Below, piece after piece: positions 1-9,143 of a DNA stretch of 64,000 nt; the first letter of the stretch is position 1, and every line of letters begins with the position of its first letter. The DNA comes from Gemmatimonadaceae bacterium (GTDB taxonomy: Bacteria > Gemmatimonadota > Gemmatimonadetes > Gemmatimonadales > Gemmatimonadaceae). The stretch is from contig DASUHB010000048.1 in the NCBI GenBank assembly GCA_036273715.1, positions 1 to 64,000 on the forward strand, read 5' to 3'. The position numbers were made by a program, and so were the translations under genes. The notes beneath the pieces are model-generated. The model was not told the DNA's origin. It searched no databases and saw only the letters and a list, made by a program, of their open reading frames with translations.

Positions 1-599
1 ATCTTCTCCGCCGCCGGCAAATTACCCCGCGCCATCATCACGTTCGCTTCCGCGATTCGCGCCTTGAGCACGCTCGCCACGTCGCCCGTGAACGCCGCCA
101 CTTCCGCCGCCGCCGCGTAGGCACCCCGCGCCTCACTCCATTGCGCCAGCACGCGCATGCACGCGCCTAACTGCATGTTGGCCGCGATCACCACGTCCGT
201 GTCCGCCGCCGGCTCCGCGTTCTGCAGCACAGCACGGTACACGTCAGCCGCCAACGCCCACTTGGCATCAAACTGCAACGCGCGCGCATACGCCATGAGG
301 CGCGGCGCGACGACCGCCACACGCGCGTGACGAGCCAGCTGCATCGAGTCCACCAGACTCGTGAGCAGCGCCCGTACACTGCTCCCCGAATCGATCGCCG
401 AAATCGACTCACGCACGCAACGCAGACCCCACGAGTCCAACGACACCGCACTCCCACCTTCCATCACCCAGTCGTCGAACAAACGCAGCGTCAAAAGCCC
501 GGCGCTCGTCGTGCGCCATTCCGCACACGACTCGTTCTCGCAGCGCGCCAGCGCTTCGAAGAATGCGTAATGAGGGAGCTTCACTTGTGAGCGTCCCAT
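1..599 (-). CDS. TPR-type repeat protein, C-terminus beyond window
   Basis: An open frame runs without a stop from an ATG at 599 to the left edge, giving at least 199 residues. The start is well supported: GGAGG lies at 607-611, seven bases upstream. The N-terminus (MGRSQVKLPHYAFFEALARC) has no signal peptide, so a cytoplasmic protein is likely. Residues from about 95 onward are alanine-rich helices such as DAKWALAADVYRAVLQNAEP, then MQLGACMRVLAQWSEARGAY, with the small/large spacing of tetratricopeptide repeats. It carries a GTTAGGC copy at about 166. TPR proteins mediate protein-protein contacts; nothing visible names the partner. An AfsR-like or bacterial activator domain is possible, but no DNA-binding domain is visible in the part present. 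Confidence 0.75.
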   Translation of the reverse strand, partial: MGRSQVKLPHYAFFEALARCENESCAEWRTTSAGLLTLRLFDDWVMEGGSAVSLDSWGLRCVRESISAIDSGSSVRALLTSLVDSMQLARHARVAVVAPRLMAYARALQFDAKWALAADVYRAVLQNAEPAADTDVVIAANMQLGACMRVLAQWSEARGAYAAAAEVAAFTGDVASVLKARIAEANVMMARGNLPAAEK

Positions 600-679
600 T
601 CACCGTCCTCCAATCCGTCGGTCGTTCTGCCAAGTGCAGGGCCCAACTTGCTTCCGAGTATCGGCTGAAGCAAGCACAG

Positions 680-710
680 TTTTAGGACACGGAGGGGTCA
701 TTTTAGGACA
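680..710 (-). promoter_or_regulatory. Pair of TTTTAGGACA direct repeats upstream of the TPR gene
   Basis: TTTTAGGACA occurs at 680-689 and again at 701-710, exactly 21 bases apart (two helical turns), about 80-110 bases upstream of the TPR gene start at 599. Such phasing suits a dimeric or tandem regulator on one DNA face. The spacer reads TGACCCCTCCG on the minus strand. An alternative is a relic of a transposon end, since IS21-family ends carry short repeats with similar spacing. No transposase is nearby. Confidence 0.35.
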
Positions 711-768
711 AATTTCTGAGCGTTAGCCACGATCAACTCGAAAACGGACAGCTTTTGTGACACTGTAC

Positions 769-812
769 AAAAAAACGACAGCGCGTCGTTCCTCGAAGAA
801 ACGCGCGCTGTT
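769..812 (-). terminator. Rho-independent terminator after the polysaccharide deacetylase gene
   Basis: On the minus strand a stem of about 12 pairs (ACAGCGCGCGTT against AACGACGCGCTGT, one mismatch or bulge) is followed by CG and seven T residues (the A-run at 769-775 on the plus strand). It begins about 30 bases after the deacetylase stop at 843, which is the expected place. Confidence 0.7.
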
Positions 813-842
813 TCTCCCTCGCCATCCATAAAGCTGGACGAC

Positions 843-1835
843 TCAGCGCCCCCCAGGACTCGACCCGCCCGCGCTTCGGCCAACCGTCGCTGCGCTGTCG
901 ACCGCCGGCCGACCTGACGCGACGTAACGGCTTCCGCTTCGATCGAGTTGGTCCAGCAGCCGTTCCAATGCATCGCCAAACACCTCGACTCGCGGCAGCC
1001 GAAGCGGATCGAACTTGGGATCGAACGGACTGCGCGCGGGCCCGCCAGTCACCTCGAGTATCGCGTCGAAGCGATAGGCAATCACGCGACCGCTCCGCGG
1101 ATCGCGCCAGGATCCTGCGTGCGCCAACTCCTTGTTCTTTGGCCAGATGCCGAGCGGCAATGCGAAGGTGCGCACGCGGTAGCCCGGGACAGCAGAGTCG
1201 ATCGCCATCGCCCCGCGCGCGATCTGCTCTTGCACGACTTGATCCGTGTACTTCGACAGGTTCGCGTGCCAGAGCGTGTGGTCGCACAGCTCGAAACCTT
1301 GATCGGCGAGAAAGCGCACCTTCCGTTGGCGCCAAGCTGTCTGCTGGCCTTCAATACCGCGCTCTCCAAAAAACGCGTGTCCCGCTGCCGCACCCGGCAG
1401 CATGCAAAACGTGGCCTTGTTCGCCCAATCGGGATGCGTCCGATGAAACTCGAGCCAGATGCCGACAGCGCTGTTCGGATCGATCTCCAGCGTTCCGTTG
1501 TGATCGATGTAGCGGAATTGCGAGGGCGAGGCGTCGTCGAAGGTGAAGACGACCGGTGACATACCGGCGGCCAGCGCGATTTTCTTGTCGATCAACTCGG
1601 CAACCGTAATGGGGCGATAGCCCCTCTCATACAGAAGCTCGAGTTGTCGCTTGAAGTGTTCACGTTCGACCGTCCACCGGGCATCTGCGTCGCCGATGAC
1701 GTGATACTCGAGAATCGGGATCCGGCCGAGCTCGTTGGCTGGGCGCGGGGGCGTGACGTGTGGGTGCTTGCCTGGACCCGTTCCGCCGGCGAGAGCCGAA
1801 ACGACGACGAGCGCGAGGCGCAATACCGAATACAT
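843..1835 (-). CDS. Secreted polysaccharide deacetylase (NodB/CE4 fold)
   Basis: The protein has 330 residues. Its N-terminus (MYSVLRLALVVVSALAGG) is a short signal or anchor segment, so it probably acts outside the cytoplasm. The NodB core is visible: the Asp-containing strand VVFTFDDAS near residue 100, and the metal-site motif FELCDHTLWHANLS near residue 185, corresponding to H(S/T)xxH. Family members remove N- or O-acetyl groups from peptidoglycan or surface polysaccharide. ILEYHVIG near residue 40 is a typical lead-in for this family. The last 35 residues (RPAVDSAATVGRSAGG region) are low-complexity and unlike the domain. No clear Shine-Dalgarno precedes the ATG. It is divergent from the penicillin-binding protein gene, with which it shares a 106-base gap. 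Confidence 0.85.
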   Translation of the reverse strand: MYSVLRLALVVVSALAGGTGPGKHPHVTPPRPANELGRIPILEYHVIGDADARWTVEREHFKRQLELLYERGYRPITVAELIDKKIALAAGMSPVVFTFDDASPSQFRYIDHNGTLEIDPNSAVGIWLEFHRTHPDWANKATFCMLPGAAAGHAFFGERGIEGQQTAWRQRKVRFLADQGFELCDHTLWHANLSKYTDQVVQEQIARGAMAIDSAVPGYRVRTFALPLGIWPKNKELAHAGSWRDPRSGRVIAYRFDAILEVTGGPARSPFDPKFDPLRLPRVEVFGDALERLLDQLDRSGSRYVASGRPAVDSAATVGRSAGGSSPGGR

Positions 1836-1941
1836 GGGAGGACTGATCCGTGGGGGCGCGAAGGATATTCGCTGCCGTCAAAGAAGTCTACGGTCCGGCG
1901 TGTGGACTGGAAACCGCAGACCTTGGCTGTCGTAGTGAAAA

Positions 1942-4095
1942 ATGAACGCGGGCCAGGCCCGCCTGTCGGTGCTGCTTGGTATGAAGATCGAGTCCCGTAT
2001 GAAGCAACTGTGGCGTGCCGCATTCTCTCGCACGCCTTCTGGCGAAGGCTCCGACCGTTCGTCGTTCCTGCGCCGCCACTGGTTTGCGTTTGCGGCGGTC
2101 AACGCGGCAGCGCTGGTCATCCTGTGCGGTGACACGTGGCTGTTCACGTGCGGCTTCGACGGCTGCCCGTCGAGCGCGCAGATTCGTGCGTACGAGCCGC
2201 CGCAAGGCAGTCGCGTGCTCGATCGATCGGGCCGCCTGCTCGGCCGCCTCGAGGATGTGCGCCGGATCGACGTCCCGCTCACGCGGATTCCGCGATTCGT
2301 GCGCGACGCGTTCATCGCGACGGAGGATCGCCGCTTCTATCACCACAACGGGCTGGACTGGCACGCGTTCCTCCGTGCGGCGGTGCGCGACGCGGCTGCG
2401 TTAGGCGTCCGGGAAGGGTTCAGCACGATCACGATGCAGGTCGCGCGCAACAGCTTTCCATCCGTCGGCGCCGGCCGCACGCTTCGACGGAAGTTGCTCG
2501 AGCTGCGCATGGCGCGCCTGCTCGAGCGCAATCTGACCAAAGATCAGATTTTGGCGCTGTACCTCAACGTCATTTATCTCGGCAACGGCACCTACGGCGT
2601 GGAGGCGACGAGCCGCGACCTCTTCGGCAAGAGCGTCTCGCGTCTGACGCTGGCCGAGGGCGCCCTGCTGGCCGCGCTGCCGAAGGGACCGTCGGTGTAC
2701 ACACCGCGACACGACCCGGACCGTGCGCGCGCGCGACGCGACCTGGTGCTGTCGCTGATGGTGCGAGAGGGCTACGTGAGCGCGGGCCACGCCGAGGCGG
2801 CGGCGCGTGAGCCGATCGAGCTCGCCGAAACCGAGTGGCGGCCCGAGGACACGGGCTCCTGGGTCGTCGGTGCGGCCCGGGCCGTGCTCGATTCGGTGTT
2901 AGGCCGTGGCGCCGAGGCGCACGGCGACGTGACGATTTACACCACGATCGATGCCCGTGCCCAACGCGCCGCCGAGCGCGCGGTGCGGGATCACGCGGCC
3001 TCGATCGCCGACGAGGCGGGGGACGACGGCCGCGACCCGGTCGAAGGCGCATTGGTCGCCATCGACCCGCGGACCGGCGATATCCGGGCGCTCGTCGGCG
3101 GCCGGCGATATCAAACCGGCGCCTTCGACCGTGCGCTCTACGCGCACCGGCAGCCGGGATCGGCGTTCAAGCCGTTCGTCTATGCTGCTGCGTTAGGCGC
3201 CGGGTACACGCCGGCCACGCTGGTCGACGATGAGCCGGTCGAGGTCGAGCAGGATGGCCAGGACTGGACCCCGGCCAACTTCGGCGACGAGTACGAGGGC
3301 CGCATCACGATGCGCCGCGCGCTCGAGCATTCGTCCAACGCGGCGGCGGTCCGATTCGGCCACTCGGTGGGCGAGGCGCGAATCGTCTCGCTGGCGCGGG
3401 CGAGCGGGATCGCGAGCCGCCTGGACCCGGTGCCGTCGATATCGTTAGGCGCACTCGCGGTGACGCCGCTCGAGCTGGTCACGGCGTATGCGCCCTTCGC
3501 CAACGGCGGCAACCGGGTCGTGCCTCGATTGGTGCGGCGCATCGATGGACCGGGCGGCAAGGTGCTGTGGTCGCACGATCCGACACCGCCCGTGCCCGCG
3601 CTGGACCCTCGCGATGCGTTTCAATTGACCTCCATGCTGCAATCGGTGGTCAATGACGGCACCGGACGCGAGGTCCGCATGCTCGGCGCGCGCGGACCGA
3701 TTGCGGGCAAGACGGGGACGACGAACAACGGCACCGACGTCTGGTTCGTCGGCTACACGCCGTCGTTGGTCGCCGGCGTCTGGTTCGGCTTCGACACGCC
3801 GCGATCGTTAGGCGACGCGGCGACGGGCGGCCGCTTGGCCGCGCCGGCGTGGGCCGAGTTCTACGAACGCGGATGGCCGCAGGGAGCGCGCGAGGCAGGG
3901 TGGCGCCCGCCGCCCGGCCTGGTATCGCGGGTCATCGACGCCGACAACGGCGCTCTGGCGACGCCCTGGTGCCCCCATACGCAGCTCGAGTGGTTCCGGT
4001 TGGGCACGGAGCCGACGATGTACTGCCCGGAGCACGGCGGCCCGTCGTTAGGCGCCCGCATCATCGGCGCCATCCGCGAGATTCTCCACTACTGA
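1942..4095 (+). CDS. Class A penicillin-binding protein (PBP1A type)
   Basis: This is a bifunctional peptidoglycan glycosyltransferase and transpeptidase of 717 residues, anchored in the inner membrane by one segment (about residues 48-68) after a short cytoplasmic tail. The GT51 domain shows the catalytic Glu in ATEDRRFYHHNG (near 127) and the NVIYLGNGTYG motif. The transpeptidase has all three motifs: SAFK (Ser near 406), SSN (near 464) and KTGT (near 590). A TCGFDGC segment follows the membrane anchor. The start is uncertain: ATGs at 1942, 1981 and 1999 all lack a strong ribosome site. Six Leu-Gly pairs in the gene are written TTAGGC, part of the window-wide motif. It probably works with the divergent deacetylase in wall maturation. 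Confidence 0.92.
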   Translation: MNAGQARLSVLLGMKIESRMKQLWRAAFSRTPSGEGSDRSSFLRRHWFAFAAVNAAALVILCGDTWLFTCGFDGCPSSAQIRAYEPPQGSRVLDRSGRLLGRLEDVRRIDVPLTRIPRFVRDAFIATEDRRFYHHNGLDWHAFLRAAVRDAAALGVREGFSTITMQVARNSFPSVGAGRTLRRKLLELRMARLLERNLTKDQILALYLNVIYLGNGTYGVEATSRDLFGKSVSRLTLAEGALLAALPKGPSVYTPRHDPDRARARRDLVLSLMVREGYVSAGHAEAAAREPIELAETEWRPEDTGSWVVGAARAVLDSVLGRGAEAHGDVTIYTTIDARAQRAAERAVRDHAASIADEAGDDGRDPVEGALVAIDPRTGDIRALVGGRRYQTGAFDRALYAHRQPGSAFKPFVYAAALGAGYTPATLVDDEPVEVEQDGQDWTPANFGDEYEGRITMRRALEHSSNAAAVRFGHSVGEARIVSLARASGIASRLDPVPSISLGALAVTPLELVTAYAPFANGGNRVVPRLVRRIDGPGGKVLWSHDPTPPVPALDPRDAFQLTSMLQSVVNDGTGREVRMLGARGPIAGKTGTTNNGTDVWFVGYTPSLVAGVWFGFDTPRSLGDAATGGRLAAPAWAEFYERGWPQGAREAGWRPPPGLVSRVIDADNGALATPWCPHTQLEWFRLGTEPTMYCPEHGGPSLGARIIGAIREILHY

Positions 4096-4202
4096 CCGCC
4101 GTCGGCTCGGGCCGAGCGCCGCGCCCGGCCGACGCACGGCGATGAGGTGACGCCGGTCTCGGGCGCGATGCTGCCCGTTCGAGGCGGGTTAGCTTTCAGC
4201 CC

Positions 4203-6161
4203 ATGGCAGGTTCAGCTCGTCGTCTTCCTCCGGAACGAAGCACCAACCCGACGTGGGGGCAGCGCGTGGCCGCGCTACGGTACGTGCCGCCGCTCCTGCG
4301 CATGGTGTGGACCACCCATCGCGGGTTCACGGCCACAATGGCGGTGCTGCGCGTTGCGCGGGCGTTCATTCCGGTCGCGACGCTGTGGATCGGCAAGCTC
4401 ATCATTGATGCCGTGATCGCGCTCCGGCGCGACCAGTCCCATCTCGCTGCGCTCTGGAAGCTGGTGGCGATCGAGATCGCCATCGTCGTGGCAGGCGAGG
4501 TTCTCGCTCGCGCATCGGCGCTGGTCGAGAGTTTGTTGGGCGATCTGTTCTCGAATCACACGAGCGTGCGTTTGATGGAGCACGCGGCGACGCTCGACCT
4601 GCAGCAGTTCGAGGACCCGGCGTTCTACGACCAGCTCGAGCGGGCCCGCCGCCAGACCGTCGGGCGGATCGGGCTGCTGGCCGAGCTGCTCTCGATGTCG
4701 CAGGACACGCTCACGCTGGCGTCGTTAGGCACGGCACTGCTGGTGTTCAGTCCGTGGTTGGTGCTGCTGCTGGCGGCTGCGGTGTTGCCGTCGTTCATCG
4801 GCGAGACGCACTATGCGTCGCTGGAGTACTCGCTGCTCTATCGCTGGACGCCCGAGCGCCGTCAGCTGGACTACCTGCGCTATCTGGCGGCGAGCGACGT
4901 GAATGCCAAAGAAGTGCAGATGTTCGGTCTCGCGCAGTGGCTCATCGATCGCTACCGGGTGCTCGCCGACCGGTTCTACGAGGAGAACAAGCAGCTCTCG
5001 ATTCGCAAAGGCATCGTGAGCACGGCGTTGTCGGTGCTCGGTATGCTCGGCTATTACGGCGCGTACGTGATCATTCTGGTGCGCGCGGTGGGCGGCGTCA
5101 TCTCGATCGGCACGCTGACGTTTCTCGCCGGATCGTTCGGTCGGAGCCGCGACATCATCCAGCGGCTCCTCATTTCCGCGAGTGACATTTACGAACAGAG
5201 CCTGTACCTGAAGGACATGTTCGACTTCTTCGACATGCGTCCGAACATCGTCTCGCGGCCGGGGGCGCCGCAGGTGCCGGATCCGATTCGCGACGGTTTC
5301 GTCTTCGAGGATGTGGGCTTTCAGTACCCGGGCAGCGACCGGTGGGCCGTTAGGCATGTGAGTTTTTCGCTCCGGCCGGGCGAGCGCCTCGCGTTCGTCG
5401 GCGAGAACGGCGCGGGGAAAACGACGGTGACGAAGCTGATGGCGCGCCTCTACGATCCCACGGAAGGACGGATCCTTCTCGACGGCATCGATCTGAAGGA
5501 ATACGACCTGTCGTCGGTGCGGCGCGCGATCGGGGTGATCTTCCAGGATTTCGTGCGCTTCGACATGCGCTTCGACGAGAACATCGGCGTTGGACACATC
5601 GATCGTGTGCGCGAGTACCTCGACCGCGTCGGGGCGAACGACGTGGCCATCGAGTCGGTGCCGCCGGAGTGGTCGTTCGATTCCAGCCCGGCATCGCTGC
5701 GACCGCAGCAGAGCAACGGGCACACCGAGCCGGTACCGGAAGTGTTGTCGACTGCGGCGGAACAATCACTGGCGTCTGTCTTGTTGCCGCGGTTCAGCGA
5801 CGGGTATCGTCAGATGCTTGGCCGCCGGTTCGACGGCGGCGTTGATCTCTCGGGCGGCGAGTGGCAGAAGGTGGCGCTCGCCCGCGCGTACATGCGCGAT
5901 GCGAAAGTTCTCATTCTCGACGAGCCGACGGCCGCGCTGGACGCGCGCGCGGAGTACGAAGTGTTCGTGCGATTCTCCGAGCTCGTCGCGGGTCGCATGG
6001 CGGTGCTCATCTCCCATCGCTTTTCGACGGTGCGGATGGCGGATCGCATCATCGTCTTTCAGCACGGTCAAATCGCTGAAGAGGGCTCACACGCCGAGCT
6101 CGTTGCGCGAGGCGGCCCGTACTCGGAACTGTTCCGCCTGCAAGCTGCCGGCTACCAATGA
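4203..6161 (+). CDS. ABC exporter, fused membrane and ATPase domains
   Basis: A half-transporter of 652 residues. The N-terminal ~330 residues form the type-1 exporter membrane domain (hydrophobic spans around 40-70, 170-195 and 275-310). The nucleotide-binding domain follows, with Walker A GENGAGKTT near 400, Q-loop VIFQDFVRFD, signature LSGGEWQKVALARAY near 550, Walker B VLILDEPTAALD near 570 and the H-loop in LISHRF. Between Q-loop and signature lies an insertion of roughly 40 residues (SSPASLRPQQSNGHTEPVPE) that is absent from standard MsbA-like proteins. It should act as a homodimer exporting lipids, peptides or drugs; the substrate cannot be read from sequence. The gene starts 107 bases after the penicillin-binding protein gene and has no obvious Shine-Dalgarno. 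Confidence 0.88.
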   Translation: MAGSARRLPPERSTNPTWGQRVAALRYVPPLLRMVWTTHRGFTATMAVLRVARAFIPVATLWIGKLIIDAVIALRRDQSHLAALWKLVAIEIAIVVAGEVLARASALVESLLGDLFSNHTSVRLMEHAATLDLQQFEDPAFYDQLERARRQTVGRIGLLAELLSMSQDTLTLASLGTALLVFSPWLVLLLAAAVLPSFIGETHYASLEYSLLYRWTPERRQLDYLRYLAASDVNAKEVQMFGLAQWLIDRYRVLADRFYEENKQLSIRKGIVSTALSVLGMLGYYGAYVIILVRAVGGVISIGTLTFLAGSFGRSRDIIQRLLISASDIYEQSLYLKDMFDFFDMRPNIVSRPGAPQVPDPIRDGFVFEDVGFQYPGSDRWAVRHVSFSLRPGERLAFVGENGAGKTTVTKLMARLYDPTEGRILLDGIDLKEYDLSSVRRAIGVIFQDFVRFDMRFDENIGVGHIDRVREYLDRVGANDVAIESVPPEWSFDSSPASLRPQQSNGHTEPVPEVLSTAAEQSLASVLLPRFSDGYRQMLGRRFDGGVDLSGGEWQKVALARAYMRDAKVLILDEPTAALDARAEYEVFVRFSELVAGRMAVLISHRFSTVRMADRIIVFQHGQIAEEGSHAELVARGGPYSELFRLQAAGYQ

Positions 6162-6230
6162 GCAGGGCGCTGTGAAGTCCGTGCGTGCTCGGGGCGTGTC
6201 AGGCAGTGTTCTTGCGCACCGGTCTGGGAC

Positions 6231-8606
6231 ATGCATCGCCACGAGCACGACGAAAACAGCGCGCCGAATCAGGCCGACACCATCAAGCCGACGGACCTCG
6301 ACGCCCATCTGGCGCGCGGCGTGGACGGTGCGGAGCCTCCGTTAGAAAAGAAGGGCGCGCACGACGGGCGCCGCGATACGACGGCCGCCGGCATCCGATC
6401 CATCTACGAGACGTTCCATTTCGGCGTCAAGGAGATGGGCCCGCGCCGGGCGACGCGCGCGCTGCTCGCATTGAATCAGAAGGACGGCTTCGACTGTCCG
6501 AGCTGTGCGTGGCCCGATCCCGATGGTCATCGCAAGCGCGCCGAGTTTTGCGAGAACGGCGCCAAGGCCGTGGCGGCGGAAGCAACGAAGGCGCGATTGA
6601 GCTCCGCGCTGTTCGCGGAGCACAGCATCTCGTCCCTGCTCGCGTGCCGCGACGTGGAGCTCGACGCGTTGGGCCGCATCACGCACCCGATGGTCCGCCG
6701 GCGCGGGGCGGATCACTACGTGCCGATCGGCTGGAGCGACGCCTTCGCGCTCATCGGCAACGAGCTGCGGTCCCTCGCGTCGCCTAACGAAGCCGTGTTC
6801 TACACGTCCGGACGCGCGAGCAACGAAGCGGCGTTCCTCTACGGGTTGTTTGCGCGCCAGTTCGGCACGAACAACCTGCCGGATTGCTCGAACATGTGCC
6901 ACGAGTCGAGCGGCACGGGCCTAACGGAAGTCATCGGATTCGGCAAGGCAACCGTTCGCATCGATGATTTCTCGGCCGCCGACGCGATTTTCATCATCGG
7001 CCAGAATCCCGGCACGTGCCACCCGCGCATGCTGACCGAGCTGCAGAAGGCCGTGCAGAACGGATGCCGGATCGTGAGCATCAATCCGCTCATGGAGTCC
7101 GGCCTCATGCGCTTCGAGAATCCCCAGAAGCCGCTCGATCTGCTCGGTAAGGGGACGCACTTGGCGTGTCTCTTCGTCCCCGTGCGCATCAACGGCGATG
7201 TCGCGGTGCTGAAAGGAATCATGAAGGAAATGCTGGAAGCGGACGAGCGCACCGGCGGCGGCGTTCTCGCGCACGACTTCATCGAACACCATACCGAAGG
7301 CTTCGAGGCGTTTGCGGCCAACATTCGCAGCGAGTCGTGGGATCGGATCGTTGAGGAGAGCGGTGTCTCGCGCGAGATGATCCGTCAGGCGGCCGACGTC
7401 GCGATTTCGTCGGAGCGTATGATCTGTTCCTGGGCGATGGGCATCACCCAGCACAAGAACGGCGTCGCCAACGTGCAAACGATCGTGAACTTCGCGCTGC
7501 TGCGCGGCAACATCGGCCGGCGAGGCGCCGGTGTTGCTCCAATTCGCGGTCACAGCAACGTGCAGGGCGATCGCACCGTGGGTATCTGGGAGAAGATGAG
7601 CCCCGAGTATCTGGCCTGCCTGGCGAGCGAGTTCCATTTCCAGCCGCCGGAGAAGCAGGGTTTCGACACCGTCTGTGCGATCGAAGCGATGCACCAGGGC
7701 CAGGTCAAGGTGTTCGTCGGTCTCGGCGGCAACTTCCTCGCGGCGACGCCCGACACGAACTACACGTCGGAAGCAATTCAGCGCTGCGGGCTCACGGTGC
7801 AGATTTCGACGAAGCTCAATCGCGGCCACCTGGTGACCGGCGAGCAGGCACTCATTCTCCCGTGTTTGGGCCGCTCGGAGATCGACATTCGTCGTGATGG
7901 TCCGCAGTTCGTGACGGTGGAAGACACGACCGGCGTGGTCCACATGTCGCGCGGCGTGCTCGAGCCGGCGTCGGAGTATCTGTTGAGCGAGCCGGCGATC
8001 ATCGCCGGCATGGCCAAGGCGACGTTAGGCGACCGCACGACAGTCGATTGGGACGCTCTGACCGACAACTACGACCGGATTCGCGAGCACATCGAGCACG
8101 TGGTGCCGGGCTTCACGCAATACAATACCCGCGTGCGCCAGCCGGGCGGCTTCTATCTGCCGAACGCGCCGTACCAGGGGAAGTTCAACACGCCGTCGCG
8201 CCGCGCGGGATTCACGGTGCAGCCGATTCCGCACCACGATCTCGCGCCCGACCAGTTGTTGCTGATGACCATCCGCAGCCACGATCAGTTCAACACGACG
8301 GTGTATGCGGAGAACGATCGGTATCGCGGCATCTCGAGCGGCCGGCGCGTCGTGTTTCTCAATCAGGCAGACATGGACCGTTTGGGTCTCGAGCGCGACC
8401 AGTGGGTCGACATCGTGAGCCACTTCGAGTCGGAGACGCGCCGGGCAGCGCGCTTCAAGGTCGTGCCGTATCAGATTCCGTTGCGCTGTGCGGCCGCGTA
8501 TTTCCCGGAGACCAACGTGCTGGTGCCGATCCGGAGCGTGGCGGACAAGAGCAACCAGCCGGCGTCCAAATCGCTCGTGGTCAGCCTCGAGGCGGCGGCG
8601 TCATGA
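6231..8606 (+). CDS. FdhF/YdeP-type molybdopterin oxidoreductase
   Basis: A 791-residue protein of the molybdopterin oxidoreductase superfamily. The region DGFDCPSCAWPDPDGHR near residue 85-100 and RRATRALLALNQKDGF just before it match the YdeP-like subgroup rather than classical formate dehydrogenase, which has a four-Cys [4Fe-4S] motif at this place. Cofactor-binding segments such as FYTSGRASNEAAFLYG, CSNMCHESSG and GHSNVQGDRT are present. The C-terminal ~130 residues (SHDQFNTTVYAENDRYRG) form the bis-MGD-binding barrel. YdeP is linked in E. coli to acid resistance, but the reaction is not established. No twin-arginine signal, so cytoplasmic. Its stop overlaps by six bases the tail of the convergent thioredoxin-like gene. 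Confidence 0.88.
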   Translation: MHRHEHDENSAPNQADTIKPTDLDAHLARGVDGAEPPLEKKGAHDGRRDTTAAGIRSIYETFHFGVKEMGPRRATRALLALNQKDGFDCPSCAWPDPDGHRKRAEFCENGAKAVAAEATKARLSSALFAEHSISSLLACRDVELDALGRITHPMVRRRGADHYVPIGWSDAFALIGNELRSLASPNEAVFYTSGRASNEAAFLYGLFARQFGTNNLPDCSNMCHESSGTGLTEVIGFGKATVRIDDFSAADAIFIIGQNPGTCHPRMLTELQKAVQNGCRIVSINPLMESGLMRFENPQKPLDLLGKGTHLACLFVPVRINGDVAVLKGIMKEMLEADERTGGGVLAHDFIEHHTEGFEAFAANIRSESWDRIVEESGVSREMIRQAADVAISSERMICSWAMGITQHKNGVANVQTIVNFALLRGNIGRRGAGVAPIRGHSNVQGDRTVGIWEKMSPEYLACLASEFHFQPPEKQGFDTVCAIEAMHQGQVKVFVGLGGNFLAATPDTNYTSEAIQRCGLTVQISTKLNRGHLVTGEQALILPCLGRSEIDIRRDGPQFVTVEDTTGVVHMSRGVLEPASEYLLSEPAIIAGMAKATLGDRTTVDWDALTDNYDRIREHIEHVVPGFTQYNTRVRQPGGFYLPNAPYQGKFNTPSRRAGFTVQPIPHHDLAPDQLLLMTIRSHDQFNTTVYAENDRYRGISSGRRVVFLNQADMDRLGLERDQWVDIVSHFESETRRAARFKVVPYQIPLRCAAAYFPETNVLVPIRSVADKSNQPASKSLVVSLEAAAS

Positions 8607-9143
8607 GCTGATCGACGACGTGGTGCATTGCTCGATGAGCGTCACCACTTCGTCCAGCGTCGTGCGGGCGTGATCGCGTGCGTACCAGGCGCGGACGTGG
8701 CGGTAGCGCTCCGCCGACGGCATGGCGAGCCCGACGTCGATCACCCATCGCTGGAGCTCCGTTGGGCGCGGTCCCCACCAGCCGCACTCGACGAGCTGTT
8801 CATCGAGGACGATCACCACGGGTATCGAGCGCGAGCCGTTGGTCAGGTGCGCGTTCATGATGTCGGGATTGGCGTCGCGGCCTAACAGGCGAACATCCAG
8901 TCGCTCGGCGCTTTCCGCCAGGCGGACGATCGGCGGGACGACATTGACCGCGTCGCCGCACCAGTCCTCGACCAGGATCACCAGGTGGCGGCGGCAGCGG
9001 ATCGCGTTGATGCGGTCGATGATAGCCGGCGCGACGGTGGCTAAGCGGTAAACATCCCGCCAGAGATCCTGGTTTTTCTGCGCGGTCGCTACGTACTGCT
9101 CGAAGGTAAGCGCGGTCTCGTACCGCGACGTCCATTCCATCAT
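8601..9143 (-). CDS. Thioredoxin-fold protein with a WCGD motif
   Basis: A 180-residue cytoplasmic protein resembling the thioredoxin-like family PF14595. The strand HLVILVEDWCGDAVNVVPPI holds one Cys where thioredoxins have CxxC (here WCGDAV), followed by the cis-Pro segment RSIPVVIVLDEQ. A single active-site Cys suggests a thiol-binding, bacillithiol-like or non-redox role rather than disulfide reduction; as far as I recall this is common in the family. The start codon overlaps the stop of the upstream response-regulator gene (ATGATGGA against TGA at 9140-9142), so the two are translationally coupled. It carries a GTTAGGC copy within RLLGRD. Confidence 0.8.
   Translation of the reverse strand: MMEWTSRYETALTFEQYVATAQKNQDLWRDVYRLATVAPAIIDRINAIRCRRHLVILVEDWCGDAVNVVPPIVRLAESAERLDVRLLGRDANPDIMNAHLTNGSRSIPVVIVLDEQLVECGWWGPRPTELQRWVIDVGLAMPSAERYRHVRAWYARDHARTTLDEVVTLIEQCTTSSISS

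Noticed and set aside
4725-5765. Antisense frame of 346 codons within the ABC exporter gene
   Set aside because: Arg/His-rich with no recognisable fold, wholly inside a certain gene.
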